From NCBI RefSeq assembly GCF_007004765.1, contig NZ_VIKR01000004.1:372001-436000 (forward strand): a DNA stretch of 64,000 bases, read 5' to 3'. The notes below the pieces were generated by a model. That model did not search any database, had not been told where the DNA came from, and was given only the letters and a program-made list of their open reading frames with translations. Positions within the stretch are counted from its first letter, which is position 1; each line of letters starts with the position of its first letter. Made by a program: the position numbers and the translations under genes. Below are positions 20,380-28,904 of this stretch, piece by piece. The stretch is from Aliikangiella marina (GTDB lineage Bacteria; Pseudomonadota; Gammaproteobacteria; Enterobacterales; Kangiellaceae).

Positions 20380-21804
20380 ATGAATAAACCGACAAAATTG
20401 GCCGTAGGAATACTTGCAGTACTTTCTTCTCAAACGATTTGGGCAGATAACCTGCTAGAAGTTTACAACGTCGCAAAAGACAATGATCCGACTTTTCTTG
20501 CCAGTGATGCAGGTCGATTGGCGACCAACGAGCGGGTTAATCAAAGTATGTCTTCGCTATTACCTTCGGTTAATGCTGCAGTAGGATATAGCTTTACAGA
20601 TTCAGAATCGACTCAAACGACAACTGGTGAATTAACCCTACTTTCTGATCCAAATAACCCACAACCTTTTCTTAATGAGCGGTTTTCAGAATCGGAAACG
20701 ACAGGTTCTTCTTGGTCGGTAACCTTAACCCAAGAAGTCTATAACCATGCGTCATGGCTCAATTTGCGACAGTCTGAAAAACGCGCCCTGCAATCAAATA
20801 TTAACCACGAAGATGCGAAACATGACCTCATCATCCGAGTCGCAGAAGCTTACTTCAACGTGCTCGGAGCCATGGATAACTTAGACTTTTCAAAAGCCGA
20901 GCTAGAAGCTGTCTCTAAAGAGCTCGCGCAAACCAAACAGCGATTTGAGGTCGGCTTGATAGCGATGACAGACGTCCACGAAGCGCAATCCCGACACGAC
21001 CGTGCGGTCGCTAACCAAATTAGTGCGCAGAATGGACTCGATAACGCTCATGAAGCGCTTCAACAAGTCACAGGTCAATACCACTACGACCTACTTCAAC
21101 TGAAAGAACAAATTGATTTGCGCAATCCTCAACCGGAAAATATCAAAGAGTGGGTTAAACAGTCAGAAGAAAATAACGTATCGATTAAAGCCTCGCGCAT
21201 AGGACTCGATATAGCAAAAAAATCAATCGATATCGCCTCCGCGGGCCATCTGCCACGCGTTGATTTTACTGCACGTTATTCCGACTCGGACAGAGATACA
21301 GACTCTCCTGCATTCCCCATTGAAGATGTTGGTGTCGTCATTGGAACGGTTACTGACGCGGTCACTAACAACACTAACCCGACCACTTCTTTGTCATTAG
21401 ATGTTTCAATCCCAATTTATGCTGGCGGTAACGTAAGTTCTCGAGTTAAAGAAGCTCAAAACTTGTATCAACAATCAGCGCATACGTTAGAAGCCGATAG
21501 AAGACGCGCGGTCAGTGAAACTCGGAGCTCATACCTAGGCGTAGTCGCAGCAGTGAGCTCTGTCAACGCACTAAAACAAGCTGTTGTTTCGTCTCAAAGT
21601 GCATTAGAGGCGACTCAAGCGGGTTTTGAAGTAGGTACCAGAACCATCGTTGATGTGTTGTTACAAACCCAACAACTTTATTCAGCGAAGCGTGATCATG
21701 CGAGAGCTCGTTATGATTACATTTTGAATACGCTGAAACTAAAAAGAGCTGCTGGCTTGCTCTCAGAGAAAGACTTAGAGCAGGTTAACGGTATGCTTCG
21801 ATAA
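20380..21804 (+). CDS. tolC: Outer-membrane efflux channel TolC
   Basis: The 474-residue precursor has a Sec signal peptide ending near residue 22 (SSQTIWA-DN) and two outer-membrane-factor repeats that build the trimeric alpha-barrel/beta-barrel channel. Each half shows the family coiled-coil pattern, including RFEVGLIAMTDVHEAQSRHD and the parallel segment FEVGTRTIVDVLLQTQQLY in the second half. Partners are RND, MFS or ABC pumps and type I secretion systems. The gene has a long (272-bp) A+T-rich leader and is followed by a strong terminator. Confidence 0.95.
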   Translation: MNKPTKLAVGILAVLSSQTIWADNLLEVYNVAKDNDPTFLASDAGRLATNERVNQSMSSLLPSVNAAVGYSFTDSESTQTTTGELTLLSDPNNPQPFLNERFSESETTGSSWSVTLTQEVYNHASWLNLRQSEKRALQSNINHEDAKHDLIIRVAEAYFNVLGAMDNLDFSKAELEAVSKELAQTKQRFEVGLIAMTDVHEAQSRHDRAVANQISAQNGLDNAHEALQQVTGQYHYDLLQLKEQIDLRNPQPENIKEWVKQSEENNVSIKASRIGLDIAKKSIDIASAGHLPRVDFTARYSDSDRDTDSPAFPIEDVGVVIGTVTDAVTNNTNPTTSLSLDVSIPIYAGGNVSSRVKEAQNLYQQSAHTLEADRRRAVSETRSSYLGVVAAVSSVNALKQAVVSSQSALEATQAGFEVGTRTIVDVLLQTQQLYSAKRDHARARYDYILNTLKLKRAAGLLSEKDLEQVNGMLR

Positions 21805-21827
21805 ACAATTCATGCAATTCCACTATT

Positions 21828-21853
21828 ACGGCGCCTAACTGGCGCCGTTTTTT
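21828..21853 (+). terminator. Rho-independent terminator of tolC
   Basis: ACGGCGCC (21828-21835) pairs with GGCGCCGT (21841-21848) around a 5-nt loop and is followed by a T-run to 21853. It ends 24 bp past the tolC stop. Confidence 0.92.
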
Positions 21854-21891
21854 ATCGCAAATCCTTTGCAGACAAAAACGCATCATTCCCC

Positions 21892-21897
21892 TATAAT
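21892..21897 (+). promoter_or_regulatory. -10 box of the smpB promoter
   Basis: A consensus TATAAT lies 33 bp before the smpB start, with a weak -35 (CAGACA, 21869-21874) at 17-bp spacing. It is placed just after the tolC terminator, so smpB starts its own transcription unit. Confidence 0.6.
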
Positions 21898-21930
21898 CCC
21901 TCCCATTAAGATTCATCAAATACCGCAGTA

Positions 21931-22410
21931 ATGGCTGGAAAAAAGAAAAAAACGCCTGAAAACACAATTGCCCAGAACCGCAAAGCGCGCCACGATTATT
22001 TTATCGAAGATACTTTTGAGGCCGGTCTTGCGCTAGAAGGTTGGGAAGTTAAATCAATGCGCGAGAAAAAAGTTAATCTGAGTGATGCCTACGTTATTGT
22101 TCACAATGGCGAAGTCTATCTCCATGGCTGTCATATCACACCATTAAAGACCGTTTCTACCCATATCACCGCAAACCCAACCAGAAACCGCAAACTATTA
22201 CTACACCTCAGCGAAATCAATAAGATTATCGACGCACAACAAAAAGAAGGTTATACAATTGTGCCTTTGTCCCTGTACTGGGTTAGAAATCTTGTTAAAC
22301 TCAAAATTGGAACTGCAAAAGGTAAGAAGCTACACGACAAGCGTGCCACGGAAAAAGCCAAGGAATGGAATCGCGATAAGCAGAGATTGATGAAAAACAA
22401 CTTTAATTAA
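21931..22410 (+). CDS. smpB: SsrA-binding protein SmpB
   Basis: SmpB binds the tRNA-like end of tmRNA and brings it to stalled ribosomes in trans-translation. The 159-residue product has the canonical length and motifs: [28 protein letters not shown], the KLLLH segment, and the basic C-terminal tail ([19 protein letters not shown]) that enters the mRNA channel. Its RNA partner ssrA is encoded about 6 kb downstream on the same strand. It starts a run of small plus-strand genes ending with rnfH. Confidence 0.98.
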   Translation: MAGKKKKTPENTIAQNRKARHDYFIEDTFEAGLALEGWEVKSMREKKVNLSDAYVIVHNGEVYLHGCHITPLKTVSTHITANPTRNRKLLLHLSEINKIIDAQQKEGYTIVPLSLYWVRNLVKLKIGTAKGKKLHDKRATEKAKEWNRDKQRLMKNNFN

Positions 22411-22423
22411 TCGAGCCATTTTG

Positions 22424-23485
22424 ATGAGATTGAATAGCTTAAAATTTTTACTCTGTTCATTGTTTGTACTGGTTGTCAGTGGCTGTCAACTTACCCCAAA
22501 AACTGGCCAGCAAGCCCGTGTCGATGATTTAAGCCTGAAGTCGGTAACTCGCCAAAATGAACAAATCAATGCGGCAATTCATTTATTAGAGACTGGAGAT
22601 ACCGGAACTGCAACGATTATGATAGACCAAGTACTGTCCCATAATCCCGATCATCCAACGGCCAAAATGCTCAAACAACAACTCACACAACCGGCCGCAA
22701 AAATATTTAAAACCAACCGCACCACCCAATATAAAGTCAAACAAGGCGATACGCTCGGCAAAATTGCGCAAGATTGGCTCGGAAATTCACTCTATTTTGT
22801 CAGCATTGCAAAACTCAATAATATTCGTCGCCCTAATGCACTGCAGCCAGGTAAGACAATCACAATCCCAGTCACTGAGAAAAGCAACCTTGTAACCAAA
22901 GAGCGCCGTCGTTCAGCCGCGAACATTAACTTAATACGACAATACCGAGAAGACAAACGTTTCTATAAGGGACTGGATAAATCCAATACATTATTTGTCA
23001 TTGATTCAGATATTGAAAAGCTCTTTCACGAACAACAGCTGATATTGGATGCCTTAGCTGAGCGCTCAGTTTCGTTGAGTGATAGAGGCGCAATGCTAAA
23101 GAGAGTGACAGAATTTTCTGAAAATAGTCGAAACGGCCAGCAACGAGCGCTTTATCAACGATTTATCAACGCCCAGAATCGCTTACTTTTCCTTGATGAG
23201 GCAGTGCTATTATTTGAAGATGAAAGTTACTCAGAAGCGGCTACACGATTGATCAACGCGAAAAAAATCGATGCTAAAGTCGACAAAGAAACTCAAGTTT
23301 TTCGCATCGAAAAACAATTGCTCAATAAACTTCATGAACAGGCGGTTGTCCTCTATCGGAATCATGCATTGAAAGATGCGCTCGACCGTTGGGGGCTAAT
23401 TCTTCAACTTGATCCAGAAAACCAACTCGCTCAAAAATATTCAGAGCGAACCAATAAATTACTCAAAAAGCTCAATCAATATTAG
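22424..23485 (+). CDS. LysM domain lipoprotein
   Basis: This 353-residue lipoprotein has a signal peptide with lipobox VVSGC (Cys near residue 21). A LysM peptidoglycan-binding domain follows at about residues 101-150 (YKVKQGDTLGKIAQDWLGN to TITIP). The remaining C-terminal 200 residues are helical with a TPR-like end (LKDALDRWGLILQLDPENQLAQKY). ATG at 22424 is preferred to TTG at 22421. It lies 13 bp after smpB and ends just before ratA. It is probably anchored in the envelope at the cell wall; specific function is unknown. Confidence 0.75.
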   Translation: MRLNSLKFLLCSLFVLVVSGCQLTPKTGQQARVDDLSLKSVTRQNEQINAAIHLLETGDTGTATIMIDQVLSHNPDHPTAKMLKQQLTQPAAKIFKTNRTTQYKVKQGDTLGKIAQDWLGNSLYFVSIAKLNNIRRPNALQPGKTITIPVTEKSNLVTKERRRSAANINLIRQYREDKRFYKGLDKSNTLFVIDSDIEKLFHEQQLILDALAERSVSLSDRGAMLKRVTEFSENSRNGQQRALYQRFINAQNRLLFLDEAVLLFEDESYSEAATRLINAKKIDAKVDKETQVFRIEKQLLNKLHEQAVVLYRNHALKDALDRWGLILQLDPENQLAQKYSERTNKLLKKLNQY

Positions 23486-23501
23486 GGCTAGAAAACTATC
23501 T

Positions 23502-23933
23502 ATGGAAAAGATACACCGCAGCGCTTTAGTTATGCACACGGCTCAACAAATGTATCGTTTGGTCGATGACATTGAAAATTACGCACAGTTTGTTCCAAAC
23601 TGCAAAAGTGCATCAATTATTAGTAGAGATGAAAACACTGTCAGTGCAAAACTGGAAGTTTCCAAAAGTGGAATTGCCAAATCCTTTTCCACTAAGAACA
23701 GTCTAACGCCTCACTCGTCGATAAAAATGAATTTACTTGATGGGCCATTCAGACACTTAACGGGCGAGTGGATTTTTACGCCGTTATCTGACGAAGCATG
23801 TAAAATCGAATTGTATATTGAATTTGAATTTTCAAACAAACTGGCCTCTGTGGCCTTCAGAAAAATTTTTAGTCAATTAATCCAATCAATGGTCACCGCA
23901 TTTACTGACAGGGCAAAAGAAATTCATGGCTGA
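23502..23933 (+). CDS. ratA: RatA / Coq10-START family protein
   Basis: The 143-residue protein belongs to the START-like SRPBCC fold (YfjG/RatA, related to yeast Coq10, which binds ubiquinone). The signature VDDIENYAQFVPNCKSA and the C-terminal amphipathic helix FRKIFSQLIQSMV are clear. In E. coli it was reported to block 70S association, and a role in ubiquinone handling is suggested by homologues. The chosen ATG at 23502 gives the family start (MEKIHRSALV); a longer frame from 23409 overlaps the lipoprotein gene and is rejected. It overlaps rnfH by 8 bp. Confidence 0.9.
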   Translation: MEKIHRSALVMHTAQQMYRLVDDIENYAQFVPNCKSASIISRDENTVSAKLEVSKSGIAKSFSTKNSLTPHSSIKMNLLDGPFRHLTGEWIFTPLSDEACKIELYIEFEFSNKLASVAFRKIFSQLIQSMVTAFTDRAKEIHG

Positions 23934-24222
23934 ACTCATCAAAATAGAACTAATCTATGCCCTTCCTGATGAGCAAGATCTGATTGAACTTGATGTCAAA
24001 GACGGTACCACGATAGAACAAGCAATCATTCAATCAGGACTGTTAGAGCGTTACCCTCAAATCGATTTACAGTCTAACAAGGTGGGAATTTTTAGCAAAG
24101 TGGCGAAGCTCGACACTACCTTACGAGAGGGTGATAGAATAGAAATTTATCGCCCATTAATTGCAGACCCAAAAGAGGTCAGGAAACGAAAAGCAGCGAT
24201 GCAAAAGGAAGCAAAAAAATAA
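23926..24222 (+). CDS. rnfH: RnfH family ubiquitin-like protein
   Basis: The 98-residue RnfH (RatB/YfjF) protein has a beta-grasp fold, with the ELDVKDGTTIEQAIIQSG core and the DRIEIYRPL strand near the end, then a basic tail. Function is not settled. It is overlapping and translationally coupled with ratA, the standard pair in gammaproteobacteria. It is the last gene of the plus-strand run and is convergent with the kinase operon. Confidence 0.92.
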   Translation: MAELIKIELIYALPDEQDLIELDVKDGTTIEQAIIQSGLLERYPQIDLQSNKVGIFSKVAKLDTTLREGDRIEIYRPLIADPKEVRKRKAAMQKEAKK

Positions 24223-24277
24223 GTCTAACGCCTATCGCACAGTTAAAGGTTAATTTACTACCTCAACGAACTAACCA

Positions 24278-24925
24278 TTAAAGCGACTCGACAATTGGCC
24301 GAATTAACAAACCATCGGTCGTGATCGACAATTGATACTCAGCGACTTCATCAGCATTTACAAAACTGGCTGATCCATGTTCGACATCTAACAGTACAGA
24401 GAGCATCGAATATTCTTGTCGCCATTCAGCAACACCGGCTCCCGACTTAGCATTGATTGCAAATACCGTTGCTTGGTTGTTCTGTTCATCTTTTAAGCTT
24501 TTATATCGACCACGAATGCGATCAAGTCGGTAGGCAGTATGCAAGCCGAGTACATTGGCCCAAGGTTTCCATTTTAAAACATAAGCATCTATCATCAACT
24601 CATCGCCCTTCAGAGAAAAGACTTGAGAATGACCATCGCTGAATTCCATCCGGGCATGGAATGATTGATTTCCGGTGGGTGTGACTTTTATTTTAGCGGC
24701 AAGTTCCTCTTTAGTAAGCGCATTGTAGCCTTGGGTACCAATCAACAGAAAGGTAATCGACAGAGTAACAAAACCAAAAACCATAAAGCCAAACAAACGC
24801 TTGACCGCGCCAAGTACTTTTAGCTTTTTTAAACGAAATACTACTGATAACAAATAATATATTGAAAGCAAGCCTGTCAACGAAGCGACGACTATCATCG
24901 GGCTAACATTTTCAATCAAAGGCAT
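24278..24925 (-). CDS. Uncharacterised membrane protein downstream of the kinase
   Basis: I do not recognise a named family. The 215-residue protein has two N-terminal membrane helices (about residues 9-29 and 43-64), then a soluble domain of about 150 residues rich in beta strands, probably periplasmic. It contains KWKPWANVLGLHTAYRLDRIRGRY, a basic aromatic segment likely to be conserved. It lies 33 bp after the Ser/Thr kinase gene on the same strand and so is probably the last gene of that operon. A role linked to kinase signalling is only an inference from position. Confidence 0.55.
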   Translation of the reverse strand: MPLIENVSPMIVVASLTGLLSIYYLLSVVFRLKKLKVLGAVKRLFGFMVFGFVTLSITFLLIGTQGYNALTKEELAAKIKVTPTGNQSFHARMEFSDGHSQVFSLKGDELMIDAYVLKWKPWANVLGLHTAYRLDRIRGRYKSLKDEQNNQATVFAINAKSGAGVAEWRQEYSMLSVLLDVEHGSASFVNADEVAEYQLSITTDGLLIRPIVESL

Positions 24926-24958
24926 AATTTTTTCTCTTTGGTTTTGCTATTCATATCA

Positions 24959-26722
24959 CTACTTTTTTTGCTGGGTCACAATATCAAGCTCAACGGTTTC
25001 TTCTAGCTCTTCATCGTGTAATGTCTCATTGACCTTGGTTACTGTCACTTGCGACACTTGGCTAGCCGAATTTTTTTGTGGCGAATCAAAACGGTTTTCT
25101 AAAAATTTCGCTAACTGATTAAACGCCGCAAATAGCTGCCCTACTTCATCGTTTCGCTCGCTAATAAGTCGTGCATCAACCCGCCCCATCGACATCTTGT
25201 TAAGCGCTTGAGTAATTCGTTGAAAATCCTTAGAGGTTCTTCTCGCCAGCTCTAAAGTCACTGCAAAAACGATGATCAAAGTTATCATCATAACCATTAA
25301 CATGGTTACCAAGGTTGTTTTAGAAGCCGCATACATTGAGTCGGCACTAAAAGAGACATAGAGTCTACCTAAATTTTTGTCACCAAATAGTATCGGGGTC
25401 GCAATATCAAATAAAACTTCATCTTCGGCGATAATTCGTTTGTAGATGATGATGTTATCTTGGGACTGCATCAATTCGCGTTCTTCGGGCGCTTGGAAAG
25501 TTTGATTAACCGAATCGATTTCTGTTGAAGCAAGAATCAAATCATTATTATCCATCACGAAAACCGCTTTTAATTGTTCATTATTGCTGGTTTCGCTCAC
25601 GAGCGCGTTAAGCCCAATCGTATCATCTAACAGTATTGGTTCTGAGCTTTCATAAGCAAGCATTCGAGCGATTGAGCGACCGTAATCAAAGGTAATTCCA
25701 GAGAGGGCTCGATACTGCATGTAATAAACAGTCGCCAAACCGATACACATAGATACAAAAACGATCCCAGCCATCATCGCGGTCCAGCGAAGCCGGAGAG
25801 AAACAAACTGTTTCTTAGGGGTTAGCTTTTTGTTACCTAGTTTGTTTTGGATACCCCGTAAATCGGCGGTTAATTTAGCGGCGTTGTCGAATCGTTTGTG
25901 TGGTTGTTTTTGTAAGAGTTTACGCACCAGGTCTTGTAAATCATCTTTGACGACTTCTTCTTGCACTATCAACTGTGGTGGTTTGGACTTAATAATTTGC
26001 TTGAATAATTCACCGAGATCATCATTAACAAACGGCGCCATGCCCATAAGCATTCTAAATATCAAGACACCAAAAGAATACAAATCCGACCGGCTATCAA
26101 CGGGTTGTCCTAACACTTGTTCTGGCGCCATATATTCAGGGGTACCCAAAACTTTGTCAGAGCGTTTCCCAGCCTTACCCAATGTCTCATCCAGTTGAGC
26201 AATACCAAAATCGGTTAATTTAACCGTCTTTTTATCTTTTAAAACAACAATGTTTCCGGGTTTTATGTCACGATGAACGACGCCTTGTTTATGCGCATAG
26301 CTCAAGGCTCGACTGAGCTGTATCGCCATGGCTAGCACGGTTTTTAAATTAATCTTTCCTTGAGTCGACAAAATCTGTTCGAGCGTAGCACCTTCCAATA
26401 GTTCCATACCGATATAAGGTTTGTTGTCTGCGACGCCAACATCAAAAATCGTTACAATCCCTGGGTGGGTGAGTGCAGCGGCTAGACGCGCCTCTTTCAG
26501 AAAAGCATCTCGATAATCTTTATCTCGGGCCAATTCTTCACGCAACACTTTGATGGCCAAAAACCGATCAAGTTGCGGATCGTACGCTTTATAGACGAAT
26601 GCTGTGGCACCGCGACCTACTTCATTAAGAATTCGATAGCGTCCCAATGTCTTGGGCGGCGCTTCTCGTCGCGGAAATTCGCCTTCGTAGACAGTATTGC
26701 GCTGATTAGGAAGGTCAGACAT
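24959..26722 (-). CDS. Transmembrane Ser/Thr protein kinase with HAMP domain
   Basis: The Hanks-type kinase domain occupies about residues 28-285. It has the glycine loop VGRGATAFVYKA, the ATP lysine in LAIKVLREEL, catalytic HRDIKPGN and metal-binding DFG (TDFGIAQL). A membrane helix (about 325-348), an extracytoplasmic sensor region of about 130 residues, a second helix (about 475-498) and a HAMP-like stretch (DFQRITQALNKMSMGRVDA) follow. The C-terminus is acidic. I use ATG 26722 (587 residues), 4 bp after the FHA gene; an upstream ATG at 26755 overlaps that gene. Kinase, FHA reader and PP2C phosphatase form one operon. Confidence 0.88.
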   Translation of the reverse strand: MSDLPNQRNTVYEGEFPRREAPPKTLGRYRILNEVGRGATAFVYKAYDPQLDRFLAIKVLREELARDKDYRDAFLKEARLAAALTHPGIVTIFDVGVADNKPYIGMELLEGATLEQILSTQGKINLKTVLAMAIQLSRALSYAHKQGVVHRDIKPGNIVVLKDKKTVKLTDFGIAQLDETLGKAGKRSDKVLGTPEYMAPEQVLGQPVDSRSDLYSFGVLIFRMLMGMAPFVNDDLGELFKQIIKSKPPQLIVQEEVVKDDLQDLVRKLLQKQPHKRFDNAAKLTADLRGIQNKLGNKKLTPKKQFVSLRLRWTAMMAGIVFVSMCIGLATVYYMQYRALSGITFDYGRSIARMLAYESSEPILLDDTIGLNALVSETSNNEQLKAVFVMDNNDLILASTEIDSVNQTFQAPEERELMQSQDNIIIYKRIIAEDEVLFDIATPILFGDKNLGRLYVSFSADSMYAASKTTLVTMLMVMMITLIIVFAVTLELARRTSKDFQRITQALNKMSMGRVDARLISERNDEVGQLFAAFNQLAKFLENRFDSPQKNSASQVSQVTVTKVNETLHDEELEETVELDIVTQQKK

Positions 26723-26726
26723 AAGC

Positions 26727-27239
26727 TTAGAGGATAAAGTAGAACAAACCTGCAAATGCGGCTACGAGGCCAAGCGCCATTAAAATAAGCCCCAGACCAC
26801 CAGAGCTTTTCCCCGTCGGAACGGGCTCATCGACCATGGTAAAGACAAACTCCGCACCGGCAAACGCAATTCTGTCACCGCTAGTGATGAATTTCTCGGA
26901 AACTTTCTCGCCATTAACAAATGTTCCATTTGAAGACAACAGATTAAGGACTTTCCAATCGTCTCCTTGCTTAATAATCTGCGCATGCATAGATGACACG
27001 CTCGCGTCCTCCAACACGATATCCGCAGTCGGTCGTCGACCAACTTCAAGCTTGTCTTTCATTAAAATAATTTGGATGCCCGCGACATTCTCACTCACAC
27101 CAATCAGAGCAGGCGTTGTTGCCGTTCCCGATTGCGCATTCGCGATTTTATCGGCGATCATCTTGTTAATATCGTTCTTCTCAAATACTTGAGTACCTTG
27201 AGGCCCCATCGAAGGATTATTGTTATCTTTATCGGTCAT
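26727..27239 (-). CDS. FHA domain protein with C-terminal membrane anchor
   Basis: The 170-residue protein has a disordered N-terminus, an FHA phosphothreonine-binding domain (about 60-140) and a C-terminal membrane helix (GLILMALGLVAAFAGLFYFIL). The FHA core GRRPTADIVLEDASVSSMHAQI and LSSNGTFVNGEKV has the binding Arg, Ser and Asn of the family, so phosphothreonine reading is expected. The N-terminal region includes Thr in a GTQVF context, a possible substrate of the neighbouring kinase. It sits between the phosphatase and kinase genes with gaps of 10 and 4 bp. The likely job is to recruit phosphorylated partners to the membrane. Confidence 0.87.
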   Translation of the reverse strand: MTDKDNNNPSMGPQGTQVFEKNDINKMIADKIANAQSGTATTPALIGVSENVAGIQIILMKDKLEVGRRPTADIVLEDASVSSMHAQIIKQGDDWKVLNLLSSNGTFVNGEKVSEKFITSGDRIAFAGAEFVFTMVDEPVPTGKSSGGLGLILMALGLVAAFAGLFYFIL

Positions 27240-27249
27240 CTAAGCTCTC

Positions 27250-28032
27250 TTAGTTGGTGCTCTTAACAAATACTGCTTTTAACTTTTGCCAAAATGAAGG
27301 CACTTTTTGCACGGGTGAATCAACAAGTACAATACTTATGTTATCTCTACCGCCAAGATTTTTGGCGATATCTGTCAGTTTAGCAAGTTTTTCCTGACTA
27401 CTTATCTCAAGCTGCAGTATATCCACCATGGCTGCCTCACTTACATCATCACTCAACCCATCGCTGCACAATAGAATTTGTTGGCCCGCTTGCCAACTAC
27501 CGAAGTAATTGTCAACCAAGACATTCTCTATCTCCACAGACCCTAAACATTGGGTGATCATATGCCGTTGCGGGTGATTTTTCGCGTCCTCAGCACTGAT
27601 TAAACCAGATTTAAGCAACCTGACCATCAATGAGTGGTCCTCACTCAGCTGGGTCAGTTGCTGCTTATTTTTGTCCCAAAGGTAGGCCCGGCTATCACCG
27701 ACCCAAGAAACTTGATAGTTGACATTATTGCTGGTGAGCGCAACCACTGTCGTCCCCATACCAAACTGACCATTTCCCGACTCCGCGGCCTCAACAATTT
27801 TTTGATGAGCCGCCTCAATTGCCTTGGGCAATTGACCCGATTTCGAGAATTCGTTGGATATGGTCTCTGCTGCGAGCTGACTAGCAACTTCACCACAGGC
27901 GTGACCGCCCATACCGTCAGCGACCAGCCAGAGACGATCATCACAGTACAAGGTATCTTCGTTCAATTCTCTGACACAACCGACATCGGTGATATGTGCA
28001 TATTGGATTTTATAGTCTTCGGTAATTTCCAT
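27250..28032 (-). CDS. PP2C-type protein phosphatase
   Basis: A 260-residue metal-dependent Ser/Thr phosphatase that should reverse the kinase encoded two genes downstream. PP2C motifs are complete: RELNEDTLY, VADGMGGHACGE, GTTVVAL, SWVGDSRAYL, LCSDGLSDDV and GGRDNISIVLV, with the Asp residues that hold Mn/Mg. It is the first gene of the phosphatase-FHA-kinase operon. Such triplets also occur in type VI secretion clusters (PppA-Fha-PpkA), but no T6SS genes are present here. Its leader shares the 160-bp gap with the divergent ssrA gene. Confidence 0.93.
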   Translation of the reverse strand: MEITEDYKIQYAHITDVGCVRELNEDTLYCDDRLWLVADGMGGHACGEVASQLAAETISNEFSKSGQLPKAIEAAHQKIVEAAESGNGQFGMGTTVVALTSNNVNYQVSWVGDSRAYLWDKNKQQLTQLSEDHSLMVRLLKSGLISAEDAKNHPQRHMITQCLGSVEIENVLVDNYFGSWQAGQQILLCSDGLSDDVSEAAMVDILQLEISSQEKLAKLTDIAKNLGGRDNISIVLVDSPVQKVPSFWQKLKAVFVKSTN

Positions 28033-28052
28033 TCAGCCCTTTAAAATCAGCA

Positions 28053-28088
28053 ATTAATTCATATATTTATTATGTTATTAATTCATAT
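28053..28088. repeat. 12-bp direct repeat in the phosphatase-ssrA divergent region
   Basis: ATTAATTCATAT is repeated exactly at 28053-28064 and 28077-28088 (24 bp apart), in an A+T-rich stretch between the PP2C start and ssrA. It could be a regulator site for either unit. Confidence 0.4.
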
Positions 28089-28192
28089 GACAGGATAAGT
28101 GTGGCATAATTCGCCGTTCGTTTCGAGTACTATTCTTGCTCATCGAGCAAGGGTACTTTGTGATGCGTATCTCAAGTTTGGATTTTCCTAAA

Positions 28193-28541
28193 GGGGGCGA
28201 CCTGGCTTCGACGGGGATTACAAAACTCAAGGTGCATGCCGAGGTGTCAGCGAACCTCGTACCCACTAGCTGAAAACTATAGTTGCAAACGACGACAACT
28301 ACGCTTTAGCCGCTTAATGGCTAACTGTTGCTTCTGAGCGTCACCGGTAGGGAGTTCAACAGTCATATACGGAGACTCGCGTGTAAGGGTGTTTACCCCC
28401 CAAGCGTTAAACTTTAAGTAAACTCGCCCTAAGCCTCCTGTCAGTCGGAAAAGCTTTGGGTTAACTCATAGACTGACTAAGCATGTAGTACCAAGAGCAG
28501 AGGATTTTCGGACGCGGGTTCGATTCCCGCCGCCTCCACCA
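28193..28541 (+). ncRNA. ssrA: tmRNA (SsrA), one-piece
   Basis: The RNA rescues stalled ribosomes by acting first as alanyl-tRNA and then as a template for a degradation tag. The 5' end GGGGGCG pairs with CGCCUCC at the 3' end (28531-28537, one G-U pair), followed by discriminator A and CCA at 28539-28541. The TTCGA T-loop is present (28519-28523). The tag frame starts with GCA at 28285 and reads ANDDNYALAA, with stop TAA at 28315-28317; the ALAA end is the ClpXP signal. Length 349 nt is normal. The 3' end is a known phage integration site, and foreign genes begin just beyond it. Confidence 0.97.
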
Positions 28542-28548
28542 ATTGAAG

Positions 28549-28580
28549 AAGGTGAACTGATCTCAGTTCACCTTTTTTTA
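28549..28580 (+). terminator. Rho-independent terminator after ssrA
   Basis: AAGGTGAACTGA (28549-28560) pairs with TCAGTTCACCTT (28563-28574), followed by a T-run to about 28579. It begins 8 nt past the tmRNA CCA. Confidence 0.92.
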
Positions 28581-28792
28581 TGTCTCCACCCCGCGCTACA
28601 GGCCTTATGTGGCAAGGGTTTACGGACTTCGCACCACCCTTGATCACCGACTATCCAAGGCGAATATTCTCTAAATTGCCGAATACTCTCTGTGCCTCTC
28701 CCTATCTCGAACTGCCCAAGTCCATGACCAGAGAATAGAGAACCCTTTAAAATCAGCAGCTTATTATCGGACTAATCAAAAGGTTTGTTTGG

Positions 28793-28812
28793 TGAATTGG
28801 TTAACCAATTCA
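28793..28812. promoter_or_regulatory. Perfect 20-bp palindrome upstream of the R-M operon
   Basis: TGAATTGGTTAACCAATTCA is identical on both strands and lies 93 bp before the HTH gene start. Its size suits an operator for a dimeric DNA-binding protein; the ligand is unknown. Confidence 0.55.
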
Positions 28813-28861
28813 AATAAGCTGTTTATTTAGACAGTATTTTTATTGGATTCTAATGTATTGT

Positions 28862-28890
28862 AGTGTACTCTACCGTCACCAAGTGTACTC
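28862..28890 (+). promoter_or_regulatory. AGTGTACTC direct repeat, 20-bp period, before the HTH gene
   Basis: AGTGTACTC occurs at 28862-28870 and 28882-28890, on the same helix face, ending 14 bp before the ATG. Such a pair could bind the HTH product for autoregulation, as control boxes do in many R-M systems. Confidence 0.45.
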
Positions 28891-28904
28891 GGCGCAAGTG
28901 ACCC

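Larger units (their letters stand above)
28581..28904. other. Host-prophage junction without a gene
   Basis: No ORF with support is present. It includes CTCCACC at 28584-28590, a short echo of the tmRNA 3' end that may be chance or an old attachment-site relic. A 20-bp palindrome and a 9-bp direct repeat lie before the HTH gene and are listed separately. Confidence 0.5.

Noticed and set aside
23409-23501. Longer start for ratA
   Set aside because: The extension overlaps the lipoprotein gene and family members begin at the MEKIHRSA position.
28584-28590. CTCCACC as a second attachment core
   Set aside because: Seven matching bases are too few to separate from chance; the attR side is outside the window.
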